Assembly: GCA_020632925.1 (NCBI GenBank)
Contig: JACKER010000008.1
Location: forward strand, 124,001-188,000
Source: Alphaproteobacteria bacterium
GTDB lineage: Bacteria; Myxococcota_A; UBA796; GCA-2862545
Reading direction: 5' to 3'
Length of the DNA: 64,000 bases
The notes beneath the pieces were generated by a model that was not told the DNA's origin, did no database searches, and saw only the letters and a program-made list of their open reading frames with translations. How positions within the stretch are numbered: position 1 is the first letter of the stretch; every line of letters starts with the position of its first letter. This document shows positions 8,025 to 15,784 of this stretch, piece by piece. Made by a program: the position numbers and the translations under genes.

Positions 8025-9644
8025 TTAGGCCAACGCGGCGCGCGCGAGGTCGCGTCCGACCACCAGGCCGAGCTGTGCTCCGAGGCTGACGACCCTGGCG
8101 CCCGACAGTCCAGCGTCCTCGACGAGTCGCAGATCGTCGTCTCCCGGACGCACGCGGAAGATCTCCAGTCGTCCGTCGATCCTCAGCACCGCCACCCCAG
8201 TGGGGAGGACGACCAGGTCCAGATCGGCGCCGTCGACGTCCTCGGTCCTGCGAAGCTCGTACCCACGAGGGCCGAACCGGAACACGAAGCGGTCCGTGCG
8301 GCCGTCCCGGCGTGCCAGCACCGCCGCCACCCCACCCGCGTGCCGCGCGTCGAGGATCGTCCACCCATCGAGCTCCGCCACCCGCCGCACGTCGCATCGA
8401 CCTGGCGAGAGCAGGAGCAGGTGCATCGAACCCAGCAGGTCCTGGGCCGCCAGCCCATCGAACAGCTGGGTGGCGTGGGGGAGCACCGTCGCGAGCACCC
8501 TCGGCAGCGCCAGGCCCGCGCGCAGGTCGAGCTGGACCAGCCGTGGACCGCTCACCGCGATCAGGGCGGACCCGAGCGGCGCGATGGCGTCGGCGTGCAA
8601 CGTGACCGGCAGGTTGCGGCCATCGACCTCACGCAGCCGCAGCACACGCCCCTCTCGCCACGCGCCCACCACCGCCCCCTCTGCGCTCACCAACACCGCC
8701 TCCCATGGACCGGCGAAGACCCCGCGAGCCGTCACGATGGCCCCGTCCACGAGCGCGGCCGTCGTTCCTCCGACCTCGACCACCTGACGCAGGGTGCTCG
8801 GCGCCGTCAGGATCGGCGTGAGCACGAGCTTGCGTCCGAGGAGCACGGGCGAAGGAGTCCAGCCGGTGCCTCCGCTGCCACCCGACGGCGGAGCAGACCG
8901 CTCGGTTCCGTCGAGGACCGCTCGGTACCATTCGAGCCACCGTGGGGGCACGACGTCGGTGGGCCAGGCCACCGGCGGAAGTCGCACCTCGGGCCGCAGC
9001 ACGGAGAGCCGGCGAACCATCCGTTGGTCCAGGCCCTTCACCGTCGGGTGCGTCCCCCGGTACGGGTGGACGCCGAGCAGCAGCTGGAGCGTGGTGACGG
9101 CGAAGGCGAACCAGTCGGTGCCACGGTCGAAGCCCGTCGCGTGCCGATCGCGAACGGCGTCCTGGATGGCGGTCGCGGGCCAGCCCGGGAGCTGCCAGCT
9201 GCTCACGTCGATCAGGACGGGCTCGCGCCGCTGGTCGAGGAGGACGTTGCCCTCGTGCAGGTCCACGACCAGAGCCCCCGCGGCGTGGACCTCCCGCACG
9301 ATCTCCCGGAGCTGTTGGACCGCCGCCAGCGCCTGATCGGGTCCGAACCCCTCGCGGTCGCGCCACGCGCGGGACAGCGCGCGAGAGAGGGGCGTCGCAC
9401 GAGGCACCCAGTCCATCGTGTGGCCGACGACGGCACCGGTGGCGTCGCGGATCAGCGCCCGCGGGAGGACGGCGCCACGCACGGACAACGCGATCAGGGC
9501 ACGCAATCGGCCTTCGTCCACTGGTGTGGTGAACAGCTTGTAGGCCACGTCGCCGACGGCGTGGACGGTCCCCTCCCCGCCCGCGGCGACGAAACTGTCC
9601 TGCGGCAGATCGACCCACCCACCGCCGTCGACGTGGATCCGCAT
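8025..9644 (-). CDS. atypical protein kinase with C-terminal beta-rich domain
   Basis: A 539-residue protein whose first ~260 residues follow the kinase family found with TerY-like vWA proteins. A Gly-rich loop AAGGEGTVH (20-28) is followed by a likely ATP-binding Lys36 in AYKLF, a catalytic-loop equivalent VVDLHEGNVLL (Asp128, Asn133) and, in place of DFG, LIDVSSWQ (Asp146), then TDWFAFAVTTLQLLLGVHPY. Residues ~270-539 are Val/Leu/Gly rich and look like a beta-propeller. It lies two bases after the vWA gene, in one operon with it and the hydrolase. Signalling by phosphorylation is inferred from family; the substrate is unknown. Confidence 0.8.
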   Translation of the reverse strand: MRIHVDGGGWVDLPQDSFVAAGGEGTVHAVGDVAYKLFTTPVDEGRLRALIALSVRGAVLPRALIRDATGAVVGHTMDWVPRATPLSRALSRAWRDREGFGPDQALAAVQQLREIVREVHAAGALVVDLHEGNVLLDQRREPVLIDVSSWQLPGWPATAIQDAVRDRHATGFDRGTDWFAFAVTTLQLLLGVHPYRGTHPTVKGLDQRMVRRLSVLRPEVRLPPVAWPTDVVPPRWLEWYRAVLDGTERSAPPSGGSGGTGWTPSPVLLGRKLVLTPILTAPSTLRQVVEVGGTTAALVDGAIVTARGVFAGPWEAVLVSAEGAVVGAWREGRVLRLREVDGRNLPVTLHADAIAPLGSALIAVSGPRLVQLDLRAGLALPRVLATVLPHATQLFDGLAAQDLLGSMHLLLLSPGRCDVRRVAELDGWTILDARHAGGVAAVLARRDGRTDRFVFRFGPRGYELRRTEDVDGADLDLVVLPTGVAVLRIDGRLEIFRVRPGDDDLRLVEDAGLSGARVVSLGAQLGLVVGRDLARAALA

Positions 9645-9646
9645 CG

Positions 9647-10393
9647 TCAGAACTTCAGGCTGACGGTGGAGGAAGCGCCCGTGCCCAACGCCGTGGACTG
9701 CAGGGCGATCGAGCGCGAGGCGAACCGGGCCAGGCGCTCGAGGCTCGCCGCGTCCGCCGTCTCGATCGCGAGGTAGTCGTCGAAGCCCGCCTCCGCGCTG
9801 AATCGCATCAGCGCCTGCGACGTCGCCCCGCCCACCCCGACACCGACGAGCACGGTGTGCACGCTGTCGAGCTTCTCGCTGCGCACCGCCTCGTCGATGG
9901 CACGCTTCACGTCCGCCGCTGAGCTGCTCGAGACGTTGTCCTCACCGTCGGTGAGCACGAAGACCAGCCCGTTGACGGTGAAGTCGGCCGAAGCCAGGGT
10001 GTCGCCGTAGCTGACGACGCTGGCCACAGCGTTGAGGCAGGCGTCGTACAGCGCGGTGCTCCCGCCCACCTTCACCCGACCCTGGTACCCCTTGGGGTCG
10101 AGGGTGGGCAGCGGGACGAAGCCGTGGAGCTCCTCGATGCCGCCGTGGAAGGTGAGCACCCGCATCATGAGCTGGTCGGCACGTGCATGGGCACGACAGG
10201 CGGACACGATCTCGCCGAGGCAGCGCTCGATCTCGGTGCGGAAGGAGGCGACCGAGCCGGACTTGTCCGCGGCGATCGCGACCAGCGTGTACTCGGCGCT
10301 GCCGAGCGCATCGAGCCGGGTGCCGCTGTATCCGTAGTGGCTGCCGGCGAGGCGGCGCGTCTGCATCGGGGTGTTCGGATCGAAGACGGGCAT
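9647..10393 (-). CDS. TerY-like von Willebrand factor A domain protein
   Basis: A 248-residue cytosolic vWA protein. The metal-ion-dependent adhesion site DKSGSVAS gives Asp43, Ser45 and Ser47, and later segments STALYDACL and FVLTDGEDNVSS supply the remaining MIDAS threonine/serine and aspartate positions. There is no signal peptide. The ATG at 10393 is preceded by a GAGAGGTCACC ribosome site. vWA proteins of this type occur with kinases and phosphatases in tellurite/stress-related gene sets, which matches its position between a kinase and a nicotinamidase-like hydrolase. It probably scaffolds or chelates metal in a complex with them; that is inference. Confidence 0.85.
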   Translation of the reverse strand: MPVFDPNTPMQTRRLAGSHYGYSGTRLDALGSAEYTLVAIAADKSGSVASFRTEIERCLGEIVSACRAHARADQLMMRVLTFHGGIEELHGFVPLPTLDPKGYQGRVKVGGSTALYDACLNAVASVVSYGDTLASADFTVNGLVFVLTDGEDNVSSSSAADVKRAIDEAVRSEKLDSVHTVLVGVGVGGATSQALMRFSAEAGFDDYLAIETADAASLERLARFASRSIALQSTALGTGASSTVSLKF

Positions 10394-10404
10394 GGTGACC
10401 TCTC

Positions 10405-11202
10405 TCAGGCGGCGAAGCGGGTGGTGGTGGTGACGGACATGCCGAGCGCGGTCATGTCGCGGACGAAGTCGGCGGCGTAGCTCTCGAAGCCGGGGACGGG
10501 GCTCGTCGCGTCCTCGAGGAGCACGAGCTTCCGGATCCAGGAGGGGTCGGCGAAGTGGGCGGCGATGTCGCGCACGGTGTTCGCCAGGCAGTGGCTGGAG
10601 GCCTCTCCCGCGAGGAGCACCACGTCGGCCTCCTCGAGCGTGCGCACCAACGTGGTGTTCACCTGCGTCCCCGGGTCCTCGGGGTCGGGCACCTCCGCCT
10701 GGACCGCGGAGAAGTGCTCGGTCCACGGGTTGCTGCCCTTGGTCACGAAGTCGACCAGCGCGAAGCGGTCCTCCCACTCCGACAGCGAATCCATGAGGAT
10801 CGGGTGGACGGCGTGGCCCTCGGTGCCGATGAGGCAGTGCTCGGGCCAGACGACGTGCGGGTAGCGCCCACCCGCCTCGAGCGCCTCGAGGTACGCCACC
10901 GTCCGGTCCCAGGCGCCGGGGTGCGTCGTGCTCCACCGCCCCTGGTGCAGGTCCGCGGCGCGGATGGAGGTGAAGGGCGCAGGGTGCTTGCCGCTGCCGT
11001 CGCGAAACCACAGGGGGTGGCTGATGTCGACGCGGCGGTGGCTGTCGAGCGTGACGTGGACGTCCGTCAGCCGGTCCTTGAGCCGCCGCACCATCACCGC
11101 GAGCCGATCGATGTCGGCGTCGGCGCCAGGGACGGACAGCGAACCCTGCGGATCGCAGAAGTCGTTCTGGGGATCGATGACCAGGAGCTGGATGTTCGCC
11201 AC
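10405..11202 (-). CDS. isochorismatase/nicotinamidase-like cysteine hydrolase
   Basis: A 265-residue alpha/beta hydrolase of the isochorismatase superfamily. It has the nicotinamidase-style catalytic triad Asp10 (VIDPQNDF), a Lys in DFVTKGSNP, and a Cys in GEASSHCLANT, plus a D-x-H...H metal-site pattern in LDSHRRVDISH. The start is taken as GTG 11202, behind GGGAGGT; ATG 11232 or 11214 would be upstream alternatives but lack this site. The family hydrolyses nicotinamide or related amides; this substrate is not proven. It is the first gene of the hydrolase-vWA-kinase operon and has a good candidate promoter just upstream. Confidence 0.85.
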   Translation of the reverse strand: MANIQLLVIDPQNDFCDPQGSLSVPGADADIDRLAVMVRRLKDRLTDVHVTLDSHRRVDISHPLWFRDGSGKHPAPFTSIRAADLHQGRWSTTHPGAWDRTVAYLEALEAGGRYPHVVWPEHCLIGTEGHAVHPILMDSLSEWEDRFALVDFVTKGSNPWTEHFSAVQAEVPDPEDPGTQVNTTLVRTLEEADVVLLAGEASSHCLANTVRDIAAHFADPSWIRKLVLLEDATSPVPGFESYAADFVRDMTALGMSVTTTTRFAA

Positions 11203-11229
11203 GGGACCTCCCATCTTGGATGTGCCATA

Positions 11230-11258
11230 CATATATGCTCATGACATCTTTTGTGCAA
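11230..11258 (-). promoter_or_regulatory. candidate sigma-70-type promoter for the hydrolase-vWA-kinase operon
   Basis: Reading the minus strand, TTGCAC (11258-11253) and TATATG (11235-11230) are separated by 17 bp in the only AT-rich patch of the region. The promoter ends about 28 bp before the GTG start. The match to consensus is partial (three and four of six bases), so this is a prediction. Confidence 0.4.
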
Positions 11259-11305
11259 GGTGAGGATCGCGACGGCGCCGGATAGCGATGGGGCCGGAGG
11301 TTCCC

Positions 11306-12229
11306 GTGGCCATCGACAGCAACGACATCCGCAAGCTCTCGCAGGTGGACGAGCGATGGGAGCTGGCGTTCGCGGACCTCGGCCAGCTCGTCGACGGGGT
11401 GGACCTCGCGGGCCTGGTGCTCGCCGTGGACGGTCGAGGCCGGGTCCGCTTCGCCGCGCCCCTCCGACGCGACCACGCCGTGGACGAGCTCGTACAGGGG
11501 ATGTTCCTGTCGCCGGTGGAGGGCACGCGGCCGGGTCGTCCCAAGCGGTTGGTCTGCTCGCACGCCGAGCTCGCGGACGAGCTGCGCACCGCGCTCGCCC
11601 AGACGCCCGTACGGGTCGTGCAGGGGGAGACGCCGATCGCCGACCACGCGATGGAGGCGATGGTCCAGCACCTCCGCCCCATGTCCGCCCCCGGACTGAC
11701 GGTGGAGCTGCCGCTGTGGCGTGCGACGCTGGACGCGCTGTGTCGCGCCGAGCCCTGGCGCACGCTGCACGACGACTTCACCTTCCGCCTGGCCGGCGTA
11801 CCCGAGATCGAGGGCCACATCGTCGTCCTGCTCGGGTTCTCCGGCGAGCAGGAGGGGGTGGTGGTCTACCCCGACGACCACGCCCACGAGCGCTTCCTGG
11901 CGATGGCGACGGGTCAGCCCTCCGACTTCGACGGGTTGCACAACCTGACCCTGCTCCTCGATCCGGTCTCGGAGTACGACGAGCACGAGCAGGAGGCCTG
12001 TCGCGCAGCTGGGTTGGAGCTGGCCGGGGGTCGCATGCCCCGGGCGATCGCGATGGACGACGGGGAGATCCGCCCGCTGCGCCCCGAAGAGGAGCGACGG
12101 CTGCTCGCCGCCATCGAGGCCGTCGTCGGGACCTGCCTGTTCGGCGTGTCCTCGCTGACCACGGCCCCCGCGGAACGCTCCGTCCGCACCGCGCTCGGGC
12201 GCGTGAGCGTGAGCACCACGCCCACCTGA
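11306..12229 (+). CDS. hypothetical protein, DUF6930/DUF7309-like
   Basis: A 307-residue acidic soluble protein. GTG 11306 is chosen because GGAGG lies at 11296-11300, five bases upstream; ATG 11288 would place that site inside the gene. The pattern of two similar alpha/beta halves, with RTLHDDFTFRLAG and VVVYPDDHAHERFLAM, vaguely recalls plasmid pRiA4b ORF-3-associated domains, but the resemblance is weak. It is divergent from the hydrolase-vWA-kinase operon across a ~100-bp AT-rich spacer, so shared regulation is plausible. No catalytic motif is recognised. Confidence 0.65.
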   Translation: MAIDSNDIRKLSQVDERWELAFADLGQLVDGVDLAGLVLAVDGRGRVRFAAPLRRDHAVDELVQGMFLSPVEGTRPGRPKRLVCSHAELADELRTALAQTPVRVVQGETPIADHAMEAMVQHLRPMSAPGLTVELPLWRATLDALCRAEPWRTLHDDFTFRLAGVPEIEGHIVVLLGFSGEQEGVVVYPDDHAHERFLAMATGQPSDFDGLHNLTLLLDPVSEYDEHEQEACRAAGLELAGGRMPRAIAMDDGEIRPLRPEEERRLLAAIEAVVGTCLFGVSSLTTAPAERSVRTALGRVSVSTTPT

Positions 12230-12230
12230 C

Positions 12231-13184
12231 TCAGCCCGGCGCGGTCACTCGATGGGGGATCGGCTGGCCCGTCGCCCACGCCGTCAGCGCGCGGTCCACC
12301 TCCTCCGCCACCCGGCGACCGAGGCCGCGCGTGAAGCCGGCGGAGTGCGGCGTGACCATGACGCCGGGGATCCCCGCGATCTCCTGGAGACGCGGCCACG
12401 GCTCCTCGGGGAACACGTCGAGCATCAGGCCACGGAGCCGCCCTGCGCTCACGGCGTCCACCGCCGCGTCCACGTCGACGAGCCGCCCGCGCGCCGTGTT
12501 CACGAGCACCGCCTCGCGGCGCATGGACGCGATGCGCTCGGCGCTCATGAGCCCTCGGGTGGTCGGGACGAGCGCGCAGTGCAGCGTCACCCCCGCCGCT
12601 CGCCGCAGCCCGCCCTCGAGCGACACCGCCTCCACCCCCTCGGGCACGCCCGCGGGGTCGACGCCCAGCACCCGAGCGCCCATCGCCTGGAGGACCTCAG
12701 CCGTTCGGCGACCGATCACGCCGAGCCCCACCACCAGGATCTCCGCGTCGCGCAGCGTCATCGGGTCGAGCAGCGGGAGATCCGCGCGCGCCCATCGGCC
12801 GTCCCGGGCAGCCTCGTCGAGCGCCGGCTGGCGACGCAGCAACGAGGACAAGCCGTAGATCGCCTGCTCCACGACAGCGTCCCGCCGCGCACGCGGGGAA
12901 CGCGCCACCACCACGCCCTTCGCGACTGCGGCAGCCACGTCGATGTGGTCCCACCCGCTGGTGGTCGTGAGCACGAGCGAGCCGGAGAAGCCCTCCAACG
13001 CCCGCGCGTCCACCCGCACCCGGCTGGTGACGACGAGGATGTCGACGCCAGCGAGATCGGGTGGCTCGGGCGACTCCGGGTGGGTGCGCCAGCGGAGGCC
13101 GAGGCGACGCGCCGCCGCCTCCTCCAGCGCGAGATCGTCGTCCGTCTCGTACGCCGACCGACCCCACCGGAGCGCCGTGCGCAT
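12231..13184 (-). CDS. D-2-hydroxyacid dehydrogenase family protein
   Basis: A 317-residue NAD(P)-dependent dehydrogenase related to SerA and D-lactate dehydrogenases. The Rossmann motif VGLGVIGRRTAEVLQ and an acidic end of strand two (GVDP) mark the nucleotide site. The catalytic Arg (NTARGRLVD), Glu (MLDVFPEEP) and His (VTPHSAG) are all present, so it should be active. The C-terminal ACT domain of long SerA enzymes is absent. The ATG at 13184 shares its A with the stop codon of the upstream outer-membrane-like gene (TGATG), so translation is coupled. The substrate is not predictable. Confidence 0.88.
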   Translation of the reverse strand: MRTALRWGRSAYETDDDLALEEAAARRLGLRWRTHPESPEPPDLAGVDILVVTSRVRVDARALEGFSGSLVLTTTSGWDHIDVAAAVAKGVVVARSPRARRDAVVEQAIYGLSSLLRRQPALDEAARDGRWARADLPLLDPMTLRDAEILVVGLGVIGRRTAEVLQAMGARVLGVDPAGVPEGVEAVSLEGGLRRAAGVTLHCALVPTTRGLMSAERIASMRREAVLVNTARGRLVDVDAAVDAVSAGRLRGLMLDVFPEEPWPRLQEIAGIPGVMVTPHSAGFTRGLGRRVAEEVDRALTAWATGQPIPHRVTAPG

Positions 13185-14074
13185 CAGAAGCGGAACCGAC
13201 CGTAGATCAGCGCGTTGAACGTGAACTCGTCCGAGACGCTGAACGTGTCGACGTAGGACAGGCGCGCGCCGATGTCGACGGTGCGCGCAGCGGTGTACTG
13301 CCCGCCGATGCCGACGTTCAGCGTCTCCCACAGCCCGGTCACGTCCACGTCGGGGGCGAGGAGCAGGCTGAACAGGCTGGTGTCCAGGAACAGCACGATC
13401 GGCTTGTCCACCTGCCAGTTGAACGCGCCGTTGGCGTTGATGTTCAGCCCGAAGTCGGGGCTCGCCACCAGACCGATGGCCCCCTGGCCGAACGTGAGGA
13501 AGAACTGGTCGTCGATCACGTAGCGGCTGGTCAGGTCGATGTTCGCGCCGAACGGAGCACCGTCGTAGAAGTAGAAGGGCACGACCACGCCGGGCGCGAA
13601 GTCGAAGTCCTTGCTGTCGTACGCCAGCCAGTGGACCTGGACGTGGAGCTCATTGGTCCAGTCCACGTCGGGGGCGAACATGAAGCCGGTCCCGATCCCC
13701 AGCTCGACCACGTCCGCGAGCCCGTACTCGAAGTCGAGCCCCGTCGTGAAGTAGTCGGTGTTCCCGACCACATGGACGTGGCTGATCTGGGGTGACACGG
13801 TGATCTCGCCCATGTTGTCGGGCAGGACCAGCGGGCGCGCACGCTCGGCGAACGGGTACTCGTCCTTCTCGAAGGGCCCCATCCCAGGGTTCTTCTTCTT
13901 CTTCTTGTTGTTCTTCTTCTTCGCCGGGGTGGGCTTCTTCGCCGGCTTGTTCCCCGTGCTCGGACGGCTCGCGTCCGCGGCCACCGCGTCGGGCGCGATC
14001 AGCGCTGCCCCAGCGGCCAGTACCGTCGTCGCTGCGCCGTAGCGCAACGCGAGGCTCATCCATCCACGCGTCAT
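13184..14074 (-). CDS. predicted outer-membrane beta-barrel protein with Lys-rich linker
   Basis: A 296-residue exported protein. It begins with a signal peptide of ~33 residues (TVLAAGAALIAPDAVAAD), then a low-complexity basic stretch KKPTPAKKKNNKKKKK, and then ~230 residues of alternating aromatic/hydrophobic strands ending FNALIYGRFRF, with the C-terminal Phe typical of barrel proteins. Strands such as DYFTTGLDFEYGLADVVELGIG recall outer-membrane proteins of unknown role. The ATG at 14074 is preceded by GGAGGAGACC. The poly-Lys linker is unusual and might contact peptidoglycan or lipopolysaccharide; that is speculation. Confidence 0.75.
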   Translation of the reverse strand: MTRGWMSLALRYGAATTVLAAGAALIAPDAVAADASRPSTGNKPAKKPTPAKKKNNKKKKKNPGMGPFEKDEYPFAERARPLVLPDNMGEITVSPQISHVHVVGNTDYFTTGLDFEYGLADVVELGIGTGFMFAPDVDWTNELHVQVHWLAYDSKDFDFAPGVVVPFYFYDGAPFGANIDLTSRYVIDDQFFLTFGQGAIGLVASPDFGLNINANGAFNWQVDKPIVLFLDTSLFSLLLAPDVDVTGLWETLNVGIGGQYTAARTVDIGARLSYVDTFSVSDEFTFNALIYGRFRF

Positions 14075-14094
14075 GGTCTCCTCCGTGCCGGAGT

Positions 14095-14745
14095 CTACAA
14101 GACACCGTCCCAGGTCCAAGACGTACCCACAGACTCGAGGCGCATGCGGAACCCGTCGCCCACCCGGATCGGTCCGACGCCCTCGGGTGTGCCGGTGAAC
14201 ACCAGATCGCCCGGCTCCAGCGGCGCCAGGGAGGCCAGGTGGCGCAGCAGGACGGGGACCGGGAACAGCATCAGCTCGGTCCGACCGCGCTGGCGCAGCT
14301 CCCCGTTCACCTCCAGCGTGAGCCCGAGCGAGGCTTCGGTGGAGACGGCGCTCCGCGGCAGGAAGGGCGCCAGCACCGCCGAACCGGCGAAGCTCTTGGC
14401 GGTCGTCCACGGGAGCCCCTTCTCCTTGCACCGCGACTGGACGGTACGGCGGGTGAGGTCGAGGCCGAGCGTCACGCCCTCGACCGCCTCCCAACCAGGG
14501 TCTTCGCCGAGCTGTACGGGGCGGCCGATCAGCAGCACGACCTCCAGCTCGTGGTGGAAGGCCTCGTCCGCGAAGGCCATCGGGCTCGGCGCGAGGCCGC
14601 GGACCGAGGTTCGAGCCTTCAGGAAGACCAGCGGCTCCTCGGGGATGGCGTTGCCGAGCTCGGCGACGTGCAGCGCGTAGTTGCGCCCGATCCCGTACAC
14701 CGTCCCGACCTCCACCGCGGACCCATCGTGGCGCGTCGCGCGCAT
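14095..14745 (-). CDS. fumarylacetoacetate hydrolase family protein
   Basis: A 216-residue member of the FAH superfamily (hydrolases or decarboxylases of 2-oxo-acids). The family opening VYGIGRNYALHVAELG and PLVFLKARTSV, the acidic metal-site segment HHELEVVLLIGR, and the C-terminal GDLVFTGTPEGVGPI are all present. The length fits the short bacterial homologues such as YcgM. The ATG at 14745 follows a GGGGGTGAG ribosome site. It lies 20 bp upstream of the barrel-protein gene on the same strand. It may act as an oxaloacetate/acylpyruvate hydrolase, but the substrate is not fixed. Confidence 0.88.
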   Translation of the reverse strand: MRATRHDGSAVEVGTVYGIGRNYALHVAELGNAIPEEPLVFLKARTSVRGLAPSPMAFADEAFHHELEVVLLIGRPVQLGEDPGWEAVEGVTLGLDLTRRTVQSRCKEKGLPWTTAKSFAGSAVLAPFLPRSAVSTEASLGLTLEVNGELRQRGRTELMLFPVPVLLRHLASLAPLEPGDLVFTGTPEGVGPIRVGDGFRMRLESVGTSWTWDGVL

Positions 14746-14837
14746 CCTCACCCCCTGGCGAGCGGATGGTACCTGCAACGATGGATGGCGTGACGCCGGG
14801 CGCCGCGCGTCATACGCTCCCCTCCTTCGGAGGCCAC

Positions 14838-14993
14838 ATGGCGAACAACGACAGCAGCTCCATGGTCGAGATCGGGATGATCCTGTGCGCGACCCTGCCC
14901 ATCTTCGGCGCGATGATGTCCGGCCCGGTGGTCGGCTCCACGCTCGTCGTGCTGGGCCTGCTCGACAGCACCAAGCTCCTGCTCGGCTTCTAG
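14838..14993 (+). CDS. small single-pass membrane protein
   Basis: A 51-residue protein beginning at ATG 14838 behind CGGAGG (14829-14833). After a polar start MANNDSSSM come two hydrophobic runs, IGMILCATLPIFGAMMSGP and VVGSTLVVLGLL, enough for one long or two short membrane segments. The excellent ribosome site supports it as a real gene. Its TAG overlaps the convergent ecfT stop. The function is unknown. Confidence 0.6.
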   Translation: MANNDSSSMVEIGMILCATLPIFGAMMSGPVVGSTLVVLGLLDSTKLLLGF

Positions 14994-15784
14994 AGCCAGG
15001 TGCGGACGAAGCCGTAGACCGGACGAAGCGCGGGGACGTAGACGAGACCGTGGACGTAGGTCCAGGTCAGCGCCTCCGCCGCGACGATCGCCAGGACCAG
15101 CGCGCCCACGGTCCCGAGTACGGCGCGATCCAGCGTGGGCCACGGCTCGGCGGCGGCGCGCGGAGCGACCGAGGGGTCGAAGCCGCGGAGCTCGAGCGAT
15201 TCCCCGAGCGCCGACGCCCGACGCAACGCGCGCGCGGCCACCGGACGGAGGAGCGCGGTCTCGGCGGCCAGCCATGCCCACGGCGCACGGGCCAGCAGCG
15301 GCCGTCCCCTGCGAGCGCGGGCCTGGCGCACCGTCCACCACTCCGAGGCCGCGACAGGTACGAAGCGCAGCGCTGTCACCGCCAGGAACGACGCGCCCCA
15401 CGGCACCCGGAGGCGTACGAGGGCCTCGGCCAGCCGGTCGGGAGTCGTCGACAGCGCGAGCGCCGCGCCAGCGCAGGTGCTGGCCACGAACCGCAGCGAC
15501 TGCACCAGGCCGTGCGCCACGCCCTCGCGCCAGACGGCGACGGGTCCGAGCTCGATCAAGGGCGTTCGCGGGAGCCCCCCATAGAACAGCCCCTGCGAGA
15601 CCACGGTGGTCCAGGCGATCCCGAGCGACGCGAGCAGCGCGGCCCGCGACCAGCGCCCGCCCACCGCCAGCAGGGCAATCACACAGGTCAGCGCCAGCGC
15701 GGAGAGCGCCGTCGGTCGGTCGAGGACCGTGGCCAGCAGCCCGACCGCCAGCACCAGCAGGACCCGCGTGCGCGCGTCGCTCAT
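14990..15784 (-). CDS. ecfT: ECF transporter transmembrane component (EcfT/CbiQ family)
   Basis: A 264-residue integral membrane protein with about five membrane segments (VLLVLAVGLLATVL, SALALTCVIALLAV, ALLASLGIAWTTVV, and others). The cytoplasmic coupling helices of the CbiQ family are present, including a segment with ARARRGRP and LRRASALGESLELRGF, which hold the Ala-Arg-Gly/Arg-Gly type motifs contacting the ATPases. It transmits ATP-driven movement to a substrate-binding S component. The ATG at 15784 overlaps the EcfA stop (ATGA). It is the last gene of a five-gene minus-strand operon starting with a kinase-like protein. Confidence 0.85.
   Translation of the reverse strand: MSDARTRVLLVLAVGLLATVLDRPTALSALALTCVIALLAVGGRWSRAALLASLGIAWTTVVSQGLFYGGLPRTPLIELGPVAVWREGVAHGLVQSLRFVASTCAGAALALSTTPDRLAEALVRLRVPWGASFLAVTALRFVPVAASEWWTVRQARARRGRPLLARAPWAWLAAETALLRPVAARALRRASALGESLELRGFDPSVAPRAAAEPWPTLDRAVLGTVGALVLAIVAAEALTWTYVHGLVYVPALRPVYGFVRTWL

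Noticed and set aside
7489..8397. 302-codon minus-strand open frame over the repeat array
   Set aside because: It is Arg/Pro/Ser-rich, overlaps two better genes in other frames, and has no start context.
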